In this document: piece after piece, positions 1 through 11,130 of the stretch
Position numbering within the stretch: position 1 is the stretch's first letter
Layout of the letters: every line of letters begins with the position of its first letter
Assembly: GCA_029582155.1 (NCBI GenBank)
Contig: CM055895.1
Location: 63,403,078 to 63,467,077 of the forward strand
Reading direction: 5' to 3'
Length of the DNA: 64,000 nucleotides
DNA from: Panopea generosa
Lineage: Eukaryota; Mollusca; Bivalvia; Adapedonta; Hiatellidae
Position numbers and translations under genes: made by a program
Notes under the pieces: generated by a model
What the model was told of the DNA's origin: nothing
What the model saw: the letters and a program-made list of their open reading frames with translations, nothing else
Databases searched by the model: none

Positions 1-1031
1 GAGATAATAACTCTGCATGAAATTAAGTCAGCATCACAAAATGTACATCACATATATTAAAATCAAATGATTATCACGTATGAAAAGTTACAGATAGATC
101 AACTGATCAATTTGGCCATAGTTGCTTTAAAAGGTTAAGTTCACGGGATAAAACTCTGCATAGAAAAAATTCTGCGTACAAATTTTGCGTCATGTACATA
201 TATATATTCGATACTTGAGTTTTAAATAGATTGTCAGAAAACTATTAGAGTAGTTCAATCTATATGCTGTTGACAGACCTTCCCGCTGACCTACCGACCG
301 GCAAAATAACTCTCTGTACCATTTATTGAATAACAAATGAATTCAATCACATCTATTTGATATTAAATTAGAACTAATACTCTGTTTTTATGTTATAGAA
401 TCTTTAAGACATTGCGAATTTCTGTTTTTCCGAAATTTAAGTCCTTGAAACAATACCGAAGATTTCATGGATTTCTTTGACAACCTTTTAACCGATGTAT
501 GTCCACCATAGTATTATACATACAATTTTGAATACATTACAATAGAGAAATATGTAATAAGTAATCACATTGGTAATGATAACTCTAAAAAATATATGTT
601 ATATATTTGTATATATTTTCAGAAATATTATCTGTATTTTCATGTGTACTTATCACATAGCAAAATTATCAAAACGCAAATTACATGTTTAATTGAAAAC
701 AAATTTATAGAATATGTTTCTTAAAGAAGAAATTGTACATTCATCACGCATTCCTTTCTGAATTTGACATTTATAAGTAATGTTCATTATTCAAAATGTA
801 GCCAACAAGAAGTGAGAGGAAATATATATAATCAAAACAATTTTATACACAACATCAAAGCCACAAGTTCTATATTGCTACCGATTTCAGTCTTACTGAA
901 AAATACATTTAGTTTATTTTACTTCGAATGTGAAACAATTTATTACAACTTAGACAAATCTCGCTAAATATCGTCCAGGGAAGAATCAGTACTAAGCATA
1001 TACGGATAGGTATCTAACTCAAGGATAACAC
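1..1031. other. AT-rich stretch without a supported gene
   Basis: No open frame here looks coding. Positions about 905-965 resemble 11515-11577 in the same orientation; the shared words include AACTT followed by CAAATC. This suggests a short dispersed repeat. Nothing else is recognisable. Confidence 0.5.
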
Positions 1032-1093
1032 ACCGTGGTGGAGGATCGAACCAAAGACCCTCAGATCATATGATCGATGCTCTACCACTAGAC
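1032..1093 (-). repeat. tRNA-like sequence (SINE head or tRNA relic)
   Basis: Read on the minus strand, the segment has an A-box-like TAGTGGTAGAGC and a B-box-like GGTTCGATCC, spaced as in a tRNA gene. A clean seven-pair acceptor stem is not evident, and no SINE body is obvious downstream. It is better read as a tRNA-derived SINE head or tRNA relic than as a functional tRNA gene. The internal RNA polymerase III promoter elements are what is seen; activity is unknown. Confidence 0.55.
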
Positions 1094-2109
1094 AACGTAT
1101 GCTTAATAAAGCAAATTATAGCAATTCAATTTAAATTGAAAAAGGTACATATCTATATCTATATGTCTTTTAATATGCTTATGTGTATACCATTCATTAT
1201 CACAATACACTATCTGTAAGTATAATTGATTTGGAAGGAAACAGTGAGATGTGGAAGATCACATGTTTGGTTAATAAAAAAAATGTCTTATCATTATATT
1301 ATCAAGTTTATAGAGCATATGTATTGAAATGTGCAGTTGCACACGTAATGCAATTGAGTATATAATGTATTTTAACATGTTTTCCACTATGACAATATAA
1401 ATGTATCCCTCATTATTCGAATTTCCTTGATGTAAGGGGTATTTAGTTGAAAAACAAAAGGTAAAGGAAACCCTCAAAATGAACCATACAGAAAGGCAAA
1501 TATTATGCTATAACTATAGTTTATAAAAACCTTTTTGCCTTCATTATTATGGCCACGTGTATACCACAAATTGTTTTGAAAATTGACTATATCTATCCCG
1601 AATTATTCAAACAAGGAGCAACTTGATTTAGCTTACATGAAATCCTATTTCTCTTTATAAATGTATATCACTCCTTATTAAAAAAAAAAGAGACATATGT
1701 TTATGGCCAAAACATACGTATGCATTGTGATCATTAATGTGACATGTTGTCATTCTTATACAAAGAAGTGCATACTAGTAGCAATTTCACTAAAGATAAC
1801 ATATTTTACTGAGCTCTTGATTACTAGTCAAACACATTACCGACCAAGCTATATGGGTATACTGTACACACTGAAAAAATGGATACCAGCTAATTTATTT
1901 ACAGATTTTGATAGATCTATTGATAGACACGGGAAACTCGATCATTTGAGATAAACTGTGAACTATTCCTGTATATGCATTTTCCTTGATTCGAACTTAT
2001 AGATTTGAAATACAAATATAGATGGGAGAAATATAAACATCGTTTTACCGTCATTATCGTTTTCATTATATTTATATATAATTCAATTCATCAATGTTTA
2101 ATAAAGTTC
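1094..2109. other. No supported feature
   Basis: AT-rich sequence with short chance frames only. No motif, repeat or RNA gene recognised. Confidence 0.5.
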
Positions 2110-2114
2110 TGTGT

Positions 2115-2790
2115 TTTCCACTGTCAATTTGCACACATTCCTGTTTCGTAGTGGTTTTGTAAGGTCTGTGTTGAGATTCAGCGTTTTTTCTACCCATCTT
2201 CAGTTAGTTTAGGGGTTTCTTTCGGGTTCTCGTCCCAGACTCCGTAAATTCTCGTCTGGTGCAATGTTCAAGATCATTTATTTGATTCCTCAGCAATAAT
2301 ATTTTTTCTTCCAAGTCAGATACTTTTATTTCTAGACTAGTTATCACCTGTTCAAATCTATCCATCTTCTTCGGCTCCTAAAAATGTATTGTTTATTTTC
2401 TCAATTTCAGTTTGATTTTGTTGAGTTTTGTAGTTTTTCTTTGCTTCTCTGTTAATAATTTTTCTGTCAGAATTTATTTTAGTGCATTTTCGATGAACTT
2501 TTTTGATGCCACATTGTTTTGTTTAGGCTTAAATGATTTGAGTAATACGTTTAACTCATCTGTTTTATTTGCTGGTACCGACTTATCAGGCTGATACGTG
2601 CAGTCGATTGTGTTTTGGTGCTATCTTTTGATTTGTTTTGGTCTCCATGGTTTTATCATCATTTTTTTCAGGAGTTTGCTGAATATGCAATTGATCCGAC
2701 ACCGATACATCTAGATCAATACCGTTTCCTGTTCTCAATGTTTTCCGTTTTTCTTTTGAATCTTTCTTCGGAACAATTTAATGCTGTAAG
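2115..2790 (-). pseudogene. Degraded non-LTR retrotransposon ORF1-like coding sequence
   Basis: On the minus strand several consecutive frames carry one lysine- and glutamate-rich protein broken by stops and shifts. From the 5' end, one block contains DLDVSVSDQLHIQQTPEKND. A second block contains VPANKTDELNVLLKSFKPKQ and ends in a stop. A third begins at the ATG at 2365 (MDRFEQVITSLE) and has a leucine/isoleucine heptad pattern ending LEEKILLLRNQINDLEHCTRRE, after which the frame shifts into VWDENPKETPKLTED. A coiled coil ending in LRNQINDLE-x3-RRE and leading into a WDENPKE-like strand matches the layout of L1-type ORF1 proteins, which have a coiled coil followed by an RRM-like domain and act as nucleic-acid chaperones. 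It is clearly non-functional. The RT fragment at 3838-4400 is on the opposite strand, so the two are probably separate insertions or were rearranged. Confidence 0.6.
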
Positions 2791-3081
2791 TAATGTTACA
2801 TAAAAGTCCGTAATTATTAAAATTAACCTACCTGTACTATATATATTGTCCGCTATGTAGATATGCAAATATCTTATTCAAAACAATAACACTACTACTG
2901 TGCGCGCTTTTTTTATTTGTCCAATAGTGTTTACACATGCCGATGTCCATTGTCCCTTTGTATATCGAAAGAAATGTCACATGTCATAGTTTAGGTGTGT
3001 CATTAATGCTGACATTTAAGTCAAAACAGCAATTCACATCAGATTACAACGGATTCTAGTCCGCATCCAAATTACCAACAT

Positions 3082-3233
3082 AATAAAGAATCTTACATGA
3101 GTGCTTATTTATAAATGAATTTATCAAACGAGTTGGAAATGATATGTAATGTAAAGCTTTGCCGAGCATTATATCATTTTCCCAACGAGTTAAATAAAGT
3201 CAATTATAGAGCACGATTTTAAGATTCTTTTTA
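3082..3233. mobile_element. Small fold-back element (MITE-like hairpin)
   Basis: The outer words AAAGAATCTTA and TAAGATTCTTTTT are inverted copies. The inner words CGAGTTGG-AAATGATAT and ATATCATTTTCCCAACGAG also pair, with a spacer near 3150-3172. The whole 150-bp block can fold as one imperfect stem. No coding capacity is present. No target-site duplication could be fixed by eye. Confidence 0.5.
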
Positions 3234-3239
3234 TCACAT

Positions 3240-3837
3240 AACTCAGGAGAAGTTTACATTTACCATTTATTTAACAGATCACCTCTCTACGGAACAAGCA
3301 CACATCGGGCATATTTGTTTCCGCAAGTCATCATATGTCGTAACGTCAAAATATAACATCATTTAACAATGAAAAATCGACGTCATTTATATATTCGGGC
3401 AAGTCCGATAGTACTTTGGCAGTTTGCGTACGAGAACCAAGTTATACGGAAAACACCGAGCGATGAATCTGAAGAGAAATAACACTAGGTTTATATCAAA
3501 AATATTTGATTGGTTTATTTCACTCTTGCACCCTAAATTATGTGATAAATGATGTTTGATATACCCTTTTTTATTTTGATTTGGCTTTTTTTCCTATTTG
3601 GTGATAACACGATCATATTAAGGTCATATTTAGGTCACACAAACTCCCGTTCTACGTACTAATTCCCTTTTTTCAATAATAACATTTGCATTGTCCTGGT
3701 ATAGATATAACTTACACATGTATCCAAATGATACAAATGTTGATTTCGAGAGAGAGCATTCCTTATCCCAGTTTTGTATATGGAGATGTAAACGATGCAA
3801 AAAAACATTATCTGGGAAATGTTCTTATTATTATCCT
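3240..3837. other. No supported feature
   Basis: AT-rich, without motifs. A short frame beginning at 3686 runs into the reverse transcriptase fragment that follows, but its first part is not recognisable. Confidence 0.4.
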
Positions 3838-4400
3838 TGTGAAAATTTACTTCAAAATCATGTTTAACCGATTAACGAAATTGGCAAATAAATGTGAAAA
3901 AAACAAGTGTGCTAAATCAAAGAGATACATTATGCTCTTTAATTCATTCATAGATGATGAGAAATAATTATGAATAATTTATATAGCGTTAGGTATTACC
4001 AAATAATCTATGTTGTAAATTGGTCAAAGTTAAATATTCGCTTAGTTCAAACTTACTCAGTGTTGTTTGAAAATGATAATGCTGAAAGTATTAACACATG
4101 TCTTAACCATATCTTTAATACGGACATACGAACCTTTTTCTTATTTTTGTACGCGGATGACCAAGCGCTGTTTGCAAAATCACCAGATACTTTACAACGT
4201 ATGCTGATAGTTGTAAAACATTATTTACAGCGCGGACGGACTTCATAATCAATACAATAAAATGTCATGCTATGATATTTGAGTAAAAATAAAAGTACCC
4301 ACCATGACTTCTCCAGAAATGCTGGTGTTGTATAGCCATTCCTTGATGTATTTCAATATCTAGGGTTGGACCTACTTTTAAAGGAAATTGGTATCGCAGT
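3838..4400 (+). pseudogene. Non-LTR reverse transcriptase fragment
   Basis: Two adjacent frames, shifted near 3967, give pieces of a reverse transcriptase. The first has KIYFKIMFNRLTKLA, like the fingers segment with the L-x-R-L pattern, and NSFIDDEK, like the stretch before the first catalytic aspartate. The second has LFLYADDQALFAKSPDTLQ at about 4141-4197, which contains the catalytic Y-A-D-D box. Further on, DFIINTIK-CHAMIFE resembles the strand after the catalytic box, again with stops. The segment between NSFIDDEK and YADD is too short for an intact palm domain, so internal sequence is lost. It matches the L1/CR1-type LINE RT pattern but cannot be assigned to a clade by eye. Non-functional. 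Confidence 0.65.
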
Positions 4401-4419
4401 CAACAGATCATCTTCCAGT

Positions 4420-6234
4420 ATGTTTATTTTATCCATCGATTCTTAACTCTAATTCTGAAGTATAGGGTATATTTGCAACTATAGATATATAATAAGTATA
4501 TATCAAGTTTAAGGAGAATTATAGAAGTGAAATTGTCAACAAACAGCAATTATCGCTTGGCGCTCTTAGTTTATCGAATTATCAATATGATTAGATATCA
4601 TAATTACATAACATAATTAGATCTAACAAGTAAAAATATTTCTGTTCCTCAAACCTTTTTAATGCTCGGTTGCAAAACATAAAAATAACAGTGTTTTTCT
4701 CTTCATATTAACTCCATTTTGTTAAACCATAGACTTAGTTTTATATCCGCCGAAGAATTGAACTCGGATATTTCATTCAATGCTATATGACAAAGACTTT
4801 TGGTTTTATATTTGCTATCTTCTTACTCAGGAATTAACAAATCACTTCGACGTTAAATATAGTTGATTTAAACATAGTTTAGAAGTATACTTCAGCCACA
4901 TTAATAATTATTTAGAAAGAGATCTGATTTGTTTTATCCATATTTATATGTACTCATCTAATATTTAAATAAAAATATTTTTCGTACATACACGATAGAT
5001 GTTATACTACTTTGTATCGAATATTAGCAGATAATTCTTAACCGTTATGACTTTATACATTCTCAGTTATATTCATATTTTTCTTTGCATTTGTATTCTA
5101 CTAAAATGGTCGATTTGGGAATACAGCATGGCGCCACAATATTAATCGTACATACAATCTGGAGACAGCAAGCTTTACGAGTTACAAGGACACACAACAA
5201 CTTGGAAGTCGAATTTTATTCGTGTTAACGCAATGAATCAATCTTTACATCAATGAATGTATAATCAAATGGAGATATTAACCTTTCATTATTATTATCT
5301 GAAACTCTGATTTTAAAAATAAAGTATTAACATTTTTATCAAACTAGTGTCGACGTGCTGGTTTTGAGAATATTTATTTAAAAAATACAAATTATTTTCT
5401 TGGTAGTTTATTCTGTCATCACCATAACTAAAGAAAGTTATTTTGACAAGAGATATGCGTAATAATACGTCATTCAACCGTTTACGATATACAAATCAAA
5501 GGTTTTTACACTTACTAGAGTATTTTACATTCATATATACACCGTGAAGACTTGTACCTTGAAGAAGTAGTTTAGGGGAGCATGTAACAAATTTGCAGTG
5601 TTCCTTTAAGATATCCAAGCGAAACATTAGTTAAGAGCAAATGAAATACAAACGAAACAAAACTCTTTTCATAAATCAAAGAGCTAGAACAAAATAAGAT
5701 TTATTCTGTATGTATACACTCTGTTTGTAACAACAAACGATAGGCACATAGGGAACATGTTGTAAATTGCCAAATTTTTATCTTTTGTAATTCCTCTTAT
5801 CATAATAATTCAAACCTATATATCGTTTAACCTAACCAGCTCCAGTATCGTCGATGTTGTGTTAAGACGGTAACTGATAAAAACATGTATTTTGTATGAC
5901 TGAAGCGGTCTTTATTCATGATGATTTAATATAATGTTTTGTTTTATGTTGTAGTTTTGACTGTGCCCTTTACGCTTTTAGCACTGCTCAACTTGCTGAA
6001 CAAGGAAATGCCATTTTGGATCGTTAATTGAAACATTATTTCCCATAAACATAGCAGGAACTAGTCCAAATTGTACTTACTTGTATGTGCATCACTTTGA
6101 TCTTTATCTTATTGCTTGTTTGATAATTAAATATTTTTAACTTTAAAGAACATTTTTAAAATGTTAATGATGGTCATCGAATAGTGATACAGTAGTATGC
6201 CTTTGTAACAAGCACTGTAAATGTTTATGCTTCA
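4420..6234. other. No supported feature
   Basis: AT-rich sequence with no coding-like frame, RNA gene or repeat recognised. Confidence 0.5.
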
Positions 6235-6235
6235 A

Positions 6236-6540
6236 TATATTATACTATTGTGTATATATATATGCGTATATAAAATGTTTGATTATTGAATGATGAGTTT
6301 CATATTGATATGAATGGTTATGTAGCCGTGCATATTATATTATTGTGTATATATATATATAAATGCGTATATAAAATGTTTGATTAATGGATGATTAGTT
6401 TCATATTGATATGAATGGTAATATAGCCGTGCGTATTATATGATTTTATAAGTATATGAGTATATAAAATGACTGATTAGCGGATAATGAGTTTTGTATT
6501 GATATTAGTGATAATGATATGTTGCCGTGTGTATTATATA
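6236..6540. repeat. Three-copy tandem repeat, about 100-bp unit
   Basis: Three adjacent copies begin near 6236, 6332 and 6433. Each has TATTATA, a TA-rich run, TATAAAATGTTTGATTA, a TTTCATATTGATATGAATGG block and a final (A/T)GCCGTG(C/T). The first two copies are very similar and the third is more diverged. Confidence 0.75.
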
Positions 6541-7582
6541 ATCAAACATACAATCGTATTTCAAATGTTTTTGAGGATACGTGTTTTGATATAGATCGTT
6601 TCGGGCAACAAAGTGTTAATAAAATCTTCACACAAAAATAGGTAATTGCTGCTATATTTCTAGAATGCAAATAAGTTGAAAATGTATACATAACAATATG
6701 AATATTTACATTTTGAACGTTTCCTTTCTTCTATAAATATCTAAATTTTGCTTTGAAAGTGAAATGTAAGACATTTAGAATGAAATAACTTAAAACGAAA
6801 GCAAGTATCAGTTAAGCAACAGTACCAATCAAGTCAATGTATAATAACCGATGTGTTTTTTTTTATAAAGAATATGGCGTGAACAATAAAACATTTTATA
6901 ACATTTTACAAGCTCATGAGATATATCATACCTCGTGTTTTCATAAGCCTACCAATTGAGTTAGTAAATGATATGTAGATTAATTTTGTGTTTTACATTA
7001 ACTCACATTTCATAAACACAATTTACAGTTCTAAAGAACAAAATAAGTTCCATATTGGTTGGAATCAAAGAAAAAATCGAACTAAAAGTTTTCAAAAAGT
7101 TGTAAAGCCTACTGAAATGCAATAAACAGAAGATTTATCGTACAGCATTTATTATGTATGTTGTACTACCTCTCAAAAGTACTCTGGCAAACATTAGCAA
7201 CAAAAGTTGATTCATAAATTGCTGTATCTCTTATAATGAATACTATGTTATAATCGCGGTGTTCTGTTGGTGCTCTCGCAGTTTTTCAGTATATAAATTC
7301 CATGTTCTAAGTGTTCAGAAACTCTCTGTCGTCGATTAAGGAGGAGGTCTAGTCAATCATGTGTTTTTACTGAAAAAAAAGAAAAAAAATCAAAACATGC
7401 ACATATTTTCAAAATAAAACTTTTATTATAGATCAGCTTATCTTTTATAGTGATATTGAAATATATACGATTGGGTTATTGTCAATGTCGATGGAAATGT
7501 TTTTAATTATATGCTGAGCGGGGGAGCTAAGCAACCACCTGACATTTTATGCATCAAAGCAATTTCTTTTAAGTTTAGGGTG
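6541..7582. other. No supported feature
   Basis: AT-rich. No gene or repeat recognised. A poly-A-like run at 7372-7389 is the only simple sequence. Confidence 0.45.
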
Positions 7583-7840
7583 CACCTTGACCGAATGGTC
7601 TAAGGCGCCGTCTCAAAATCACTTGCCTCTCCCCGGTAAGTCCGTAGGTTCGAGTCCCACTCGCTCTAAAAAAATATGTTAGAAAGTTTGCCAGTTACTT
7701 GTGGAAGAACGGTGGTTCTACTCAGTCTGACTCAGTCTGAGGTCTTCCTCCACCAGTAAAGCTGGATATGCCGTTAATAACCTGAAATGAGTTTAAAATG
7801 GCATTAAAACCCATTCGTTCTTGTTTGGACTTGAACAGGA
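7583..7840 (+). mobile_element. tRNA-headed SINE (type A)
   Basis: The head at 7583-7668 resembles a tRNA with a long variable arm (Leu or Ser type). It has GACCGAATGGTCTAAGGCGC as D-arm/A-box and a perfect B-box GGTTCGAGTCC near the 3' side. The body contains CAGTTACTTGTGGAAG, a short duplicated TCAGTCTGAC, TCTTCCTCCACCAGTAAA and AAAATGGCATTAAA. This layout fits bivalve tRNA-derived SINEs with a conserved central domain. It has no coding capacity and would depend on a LINE for mobilisation. Related 3' bodies occur at 38600 and 45112. Confidence 0.75.
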
Positions 7841-7844
7841 AAAT

Positions 7845-8440
7845 CATTTAGGATAACAATGGCCTAGTATGTATTATTAATTATAAAATGGGTTGTCAAA
7901 TCAGTTATTTGGAATAAAAAATTGACTGTTCCGTTTCAACAAAGTTTGTAGTTTTTAAAGGGCTGTATTTGGGATTGGGGGTTGGGGGGCAGTACTGTAC
8001 ATATAACTATCAATGCTAACACTTTGTACATTGATTAACTGACAACTAAATTTATAAAGGTTAGTAGTAACAACTGTAAAGTATTACGTGTATGTTTTTA
8101 GTCTCAATAAAAGGGTTGGAACAATTAATATCTTGGAAGCAAGAATTGTTTTGATAGTATTTAATCACACAGGTTAAGTTATTTCATCGGTCATGATTTT
8201 AAAAAGATAATTGTATTATCGTATCAGTTATAGAGTATATTATATATAATGTGGTTAAAATATTGAATGGGCGTGCAAAAAAAAACGACTTAGTTATCTT
8301 TATTTTTGGATGGGAAGTACGGAGTTGTTGGCACGGGAAACTAACGATATACAGACGGGACTGATACACGATTACGCACGACAACAAAACGACAAACACT
8401 CAAACAACGGGTATTAAAATATGTTGTGATTGTTAACCTT
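7845..8440. other. No gene; contains a G-rich tract
   Basis: The only notable item is the G-rich run at 7960-7991, with GGGATTGGGGGTTGGGGGG after an earlier GGG. The remainder is AT-rich and featureless. Confidence 0.5.
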
Positions 8441-8441
8441 A

Positions 8442-9005
8442 TTAGATTAGTTTATCCAAAAACCTGATATCTCACTGATTAGGTATATTAACCACGAATG
8501 CCTGTACCACAATTCATAGCAATTGAACGCTAACTAAAAGGTTACACCATTCAAACTTTCATTTGAAGCAACTGACCAATCAACGTGCTTAAATGTGGCT
8601 TTCCCAGCATTATACACCTTTTTAGAGGTCAAATATTAAAAGTTCACTGCTTTGTGTAAACAGTCATTTCCCAATGATAAATAATTTTAACTATTGACCG
8701 CTAAAAAGGTAGATAGTTGTTTTATTTTATTGAAAAACAATAAAACAGGTAGATTCTTAGTCAAGAAGTAAACGTTTTTCACCTCACTTCATTCATAATT
8801 TCACTGCATTTTTAACAGAGGCGGAAAAGCATTTTTTTTCGTAGCCTTTGTATGTCTGTTCTCCACTAACAAAAATTCAACTATTAGGGTAACCTTCCTA
8901 ACCTTCATAACATATTCTCTGACTTAAAATATGTCCAACCATTTAAAGTACAATGTCACCAGTATTAAGCTACATGTTGGATCCGCTCTTGATCAAAATA
9001 ACGTC
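8442..9005 (-). mobile_element. Large palindrome-containing dispersed repeat, copy 1
   Basis: The segment is a reverse-oriented relative of 28680-29000 and of 29330-29600. Shared words include ACCGCTAAAAAGGTAGATAGT, GAAGTAAACGTTTTTCACCTC, GTATGTCTGTTCTCCA and GGATCCGCTCTTGATCAAAA. Its left 160 bp, with GAAGCAACTGACCAATCAAC, also matches 63560-63715. No protein is encoded. It is a multi-copy non-autonomous element. Confidence 0.7.
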
Positions 9006-9577
9006 ATGTGGCAGGTGTGTGGTTAATATATTAGATATACATACTCGTAGTTATGCAAAGTATCTCTTATATATTTGTCGGGCCAGTTTATACATATCAT
9101 GGTATATGGGATTATTGTCTTTTCCATTGAAAAACGAGTGAGGGAATAGAAGAATGTTTTTAGCATTCAATAACAAAATATATATTACGTTATTAAGACA
9201 TTTAGGTTCAATTGTAAAGGAAGACATAAAAATTGGTAGTACCACATAATGACTTTAAATCTACCTCACAGCACACGACCCCGGACATAGCAAATATGTT
9301 GTCCTGATATAACGCTTTATACCACATGACCACAGCTACCAATTCGAATTGGACGACGGGCAGAAGGCGGTTAAAAATCTAAGCTCATTTTTACTAGAAT
9401 ATCCTTTGTATTGGGAAAGTTACGTGAAATTAATTATTCATCTGTTACAAGTCCACCCGATAATAACATGTACCAATGCATGTGGATAAATTACATTATT
9501 GTTTGTAATAATTTGCACAAAATATGATGAAAAATAAAATTTGAAAGAATGTGAATTAAACAGGTGTTATTGTTTAC
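9006..9577. other. No supported feature
   Basis: AT-rich. Only short overlapping chance frames are seen. Confidence 0.4.
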
Positions 9578-9768
9578 CTTCATTGTTTCAAGAAGGAGTT
9601 GACGAAGAAGAGTTTCAATCTTTTGCATTTTCTCCTGGTCATTTTCATTATTCAAAGTACGTCGAGCTTGTGTTTGAATCCCTTTAAACAATTCTTCTTC
9701 AACGGGAAAATCGCCAAACAATCCCAGACATATATTCATTCATTCATCTGCACTGTCATCTGGTAATT
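9578..9768 (-). CDS. Candidate exon of unrecognised protein
   Basis: From the ATG at 9739 the minus strand encodes MNICLGLFGDFPVEEE followed by a polar, K/E/Q-rich helical stretch containing QEKMQKIETLLRQLLLETMK. The frame is then followed by AAG|GTAAAC, a good splice donor at 9577. Upstream, a pyrimidine-rich TCTCTAATTATTGTTCAG gives a plausible acceptor at 9769. In between, the same frame reads ELPDDSADE and then TGA just before the ATG. It could be a first coding exon with 5' untranslated sequence, or an exon of a pseudogene with one nonsense codon. The residue composition is far more protein-like than neighbouring frames. I do not recognise a family. No partner exon could be linked within the window. 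Confidence 0.4.
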
Positions 9769-10114
9769 CTGAACAATAATTAGAGACTGTATTTTTATGA
9801 AAACAGAGTGCATTCACAATGATATGTTAAGTGATTGCTGTAAATAACTACGCACACATCAGTCAGTTACTCAGTACTCCCTTACGTTCTTCGTGGTATT
9901 AAGAGCTTAAATAAGAAAATGCACAATCCATTAGGCCGTAGTCCCATCGGAGTATATACAAAACAGATTTACATATACATACATGACGTAACAATACCTT
10001 ATATCATATAACAACATTTTTTTTATTGAAAATGCATATATGTCCTATAAACATATAAAATAGAAATACCATTGCATTGTATCAATTGATAAACATACAC
10101 ACATGCATAGATTT
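9769..10114. other. No supported feature
   Basis: AT-rich sequence between the candidate exon and the 20-bp array. Only the possible splice acceptor abutting 9768 is notable. Confidence 0.4.
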
Positions 10115-11130
10115 ACCATCCCATTTGCGATTTTACCCGCACATTGTTGATTTTACTCGCACATTGTTAATTTTACTCGCGCATTGTTCATTTTACCCGC
10201 ACATTGTTGATTTTACTCGCGCATTGTCCATTTTACCCACACATTGTTGATTTTACTCGGACATTGTTGATTTTACTCGCGCATTGTTTATTTTACTCGC
10301 ACATTGTTCATTTTACTCGCACATTGTTCATTTTACCCGATATTGTTAATTTTACTCACACATTGTTCGTTTTACCCGCCTTTGTTCGTTATACTCGCAC
10401 ATTGTTGATTTTACTCGCACATTGTTCATTTTGCTCGCACATTGTTCATTTTACCCGACATTATTCATTTTACTCGCACATGGACATTGTTCATTTTACC
10501 TGCATATTGGTGAGATTACCTCTCATATTAGCTAGTTTACCCTAATTTGGGCGATTTTACCCTCTCATTGAGGTATTCTTAACCTTCCCATTGGCGACTT
10601 TACCCTTTCATTGGTTATTTTACTCTTCCAATTGGTGATTATACTCTCATATTGGCGATTTTACCCTCATATTGATGATTTTACCCTCCTATTAGCGACT
10701 TTACTCTCCCATTGGCGACTTTACAATCCCAATGGCGGCTTAACAATCCCATTGGTGATTTTACATTCCCATTGGCAATTTTCCCCTTCCATTTGCGATT
10801 TTACACTCCCATTTTTTATTTTACTCTCCCTTTGGCGACTTTACAATCCCACTGGCGGCTTTACAATCCAATTGGTGATTTTACATTCCCATTTGCGATT
10901 ATACTCTCATATTGACGATTTTATCTTGATATTGGTGCTTTTACCCTTACTTTCGCAATGTAACCCTAATATTGACTTTTATCAATGTATTGGCGATTTA
11001 AGCATTCCATTTGTGCTTTTATCCTAAAAATGTTTACTTTACCATCACATTGGCGATTTGACCCTCTTAGTGACGAAGTTACCTTCCTATTGATGATTTT
11101 ACCCTCACCATTTACGAATTACCATCGACC
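10115..11130. repeat. Minisatellite array, 20-bp unit, two sub-families
   Basis: About 50 tandem copies of a 20-bp unit. The left part (10136-10505) is dominated by ACATTGTTGATTTTACTCGC variants. The right part (10505-11130) is dominated by CCCATTGGCGACTTTACAAT-like variants. ATT and TTTTAC are the shared core. Long open frames of 113 and 138 codons cross it because the unit has few stops, giving peptides that repeat every 20 residues. These are by-products, not genes. Copies differ at several positions, so the array is old. Confidence 0.9.

Noticed and set aside
10204-11027. Open frames of 113 and 138 codons with repeating peptides
   Set aside because: They are read-through of the 20-bp minisatellite; the peptide repeats with the DNA unit and several frames are open at once.
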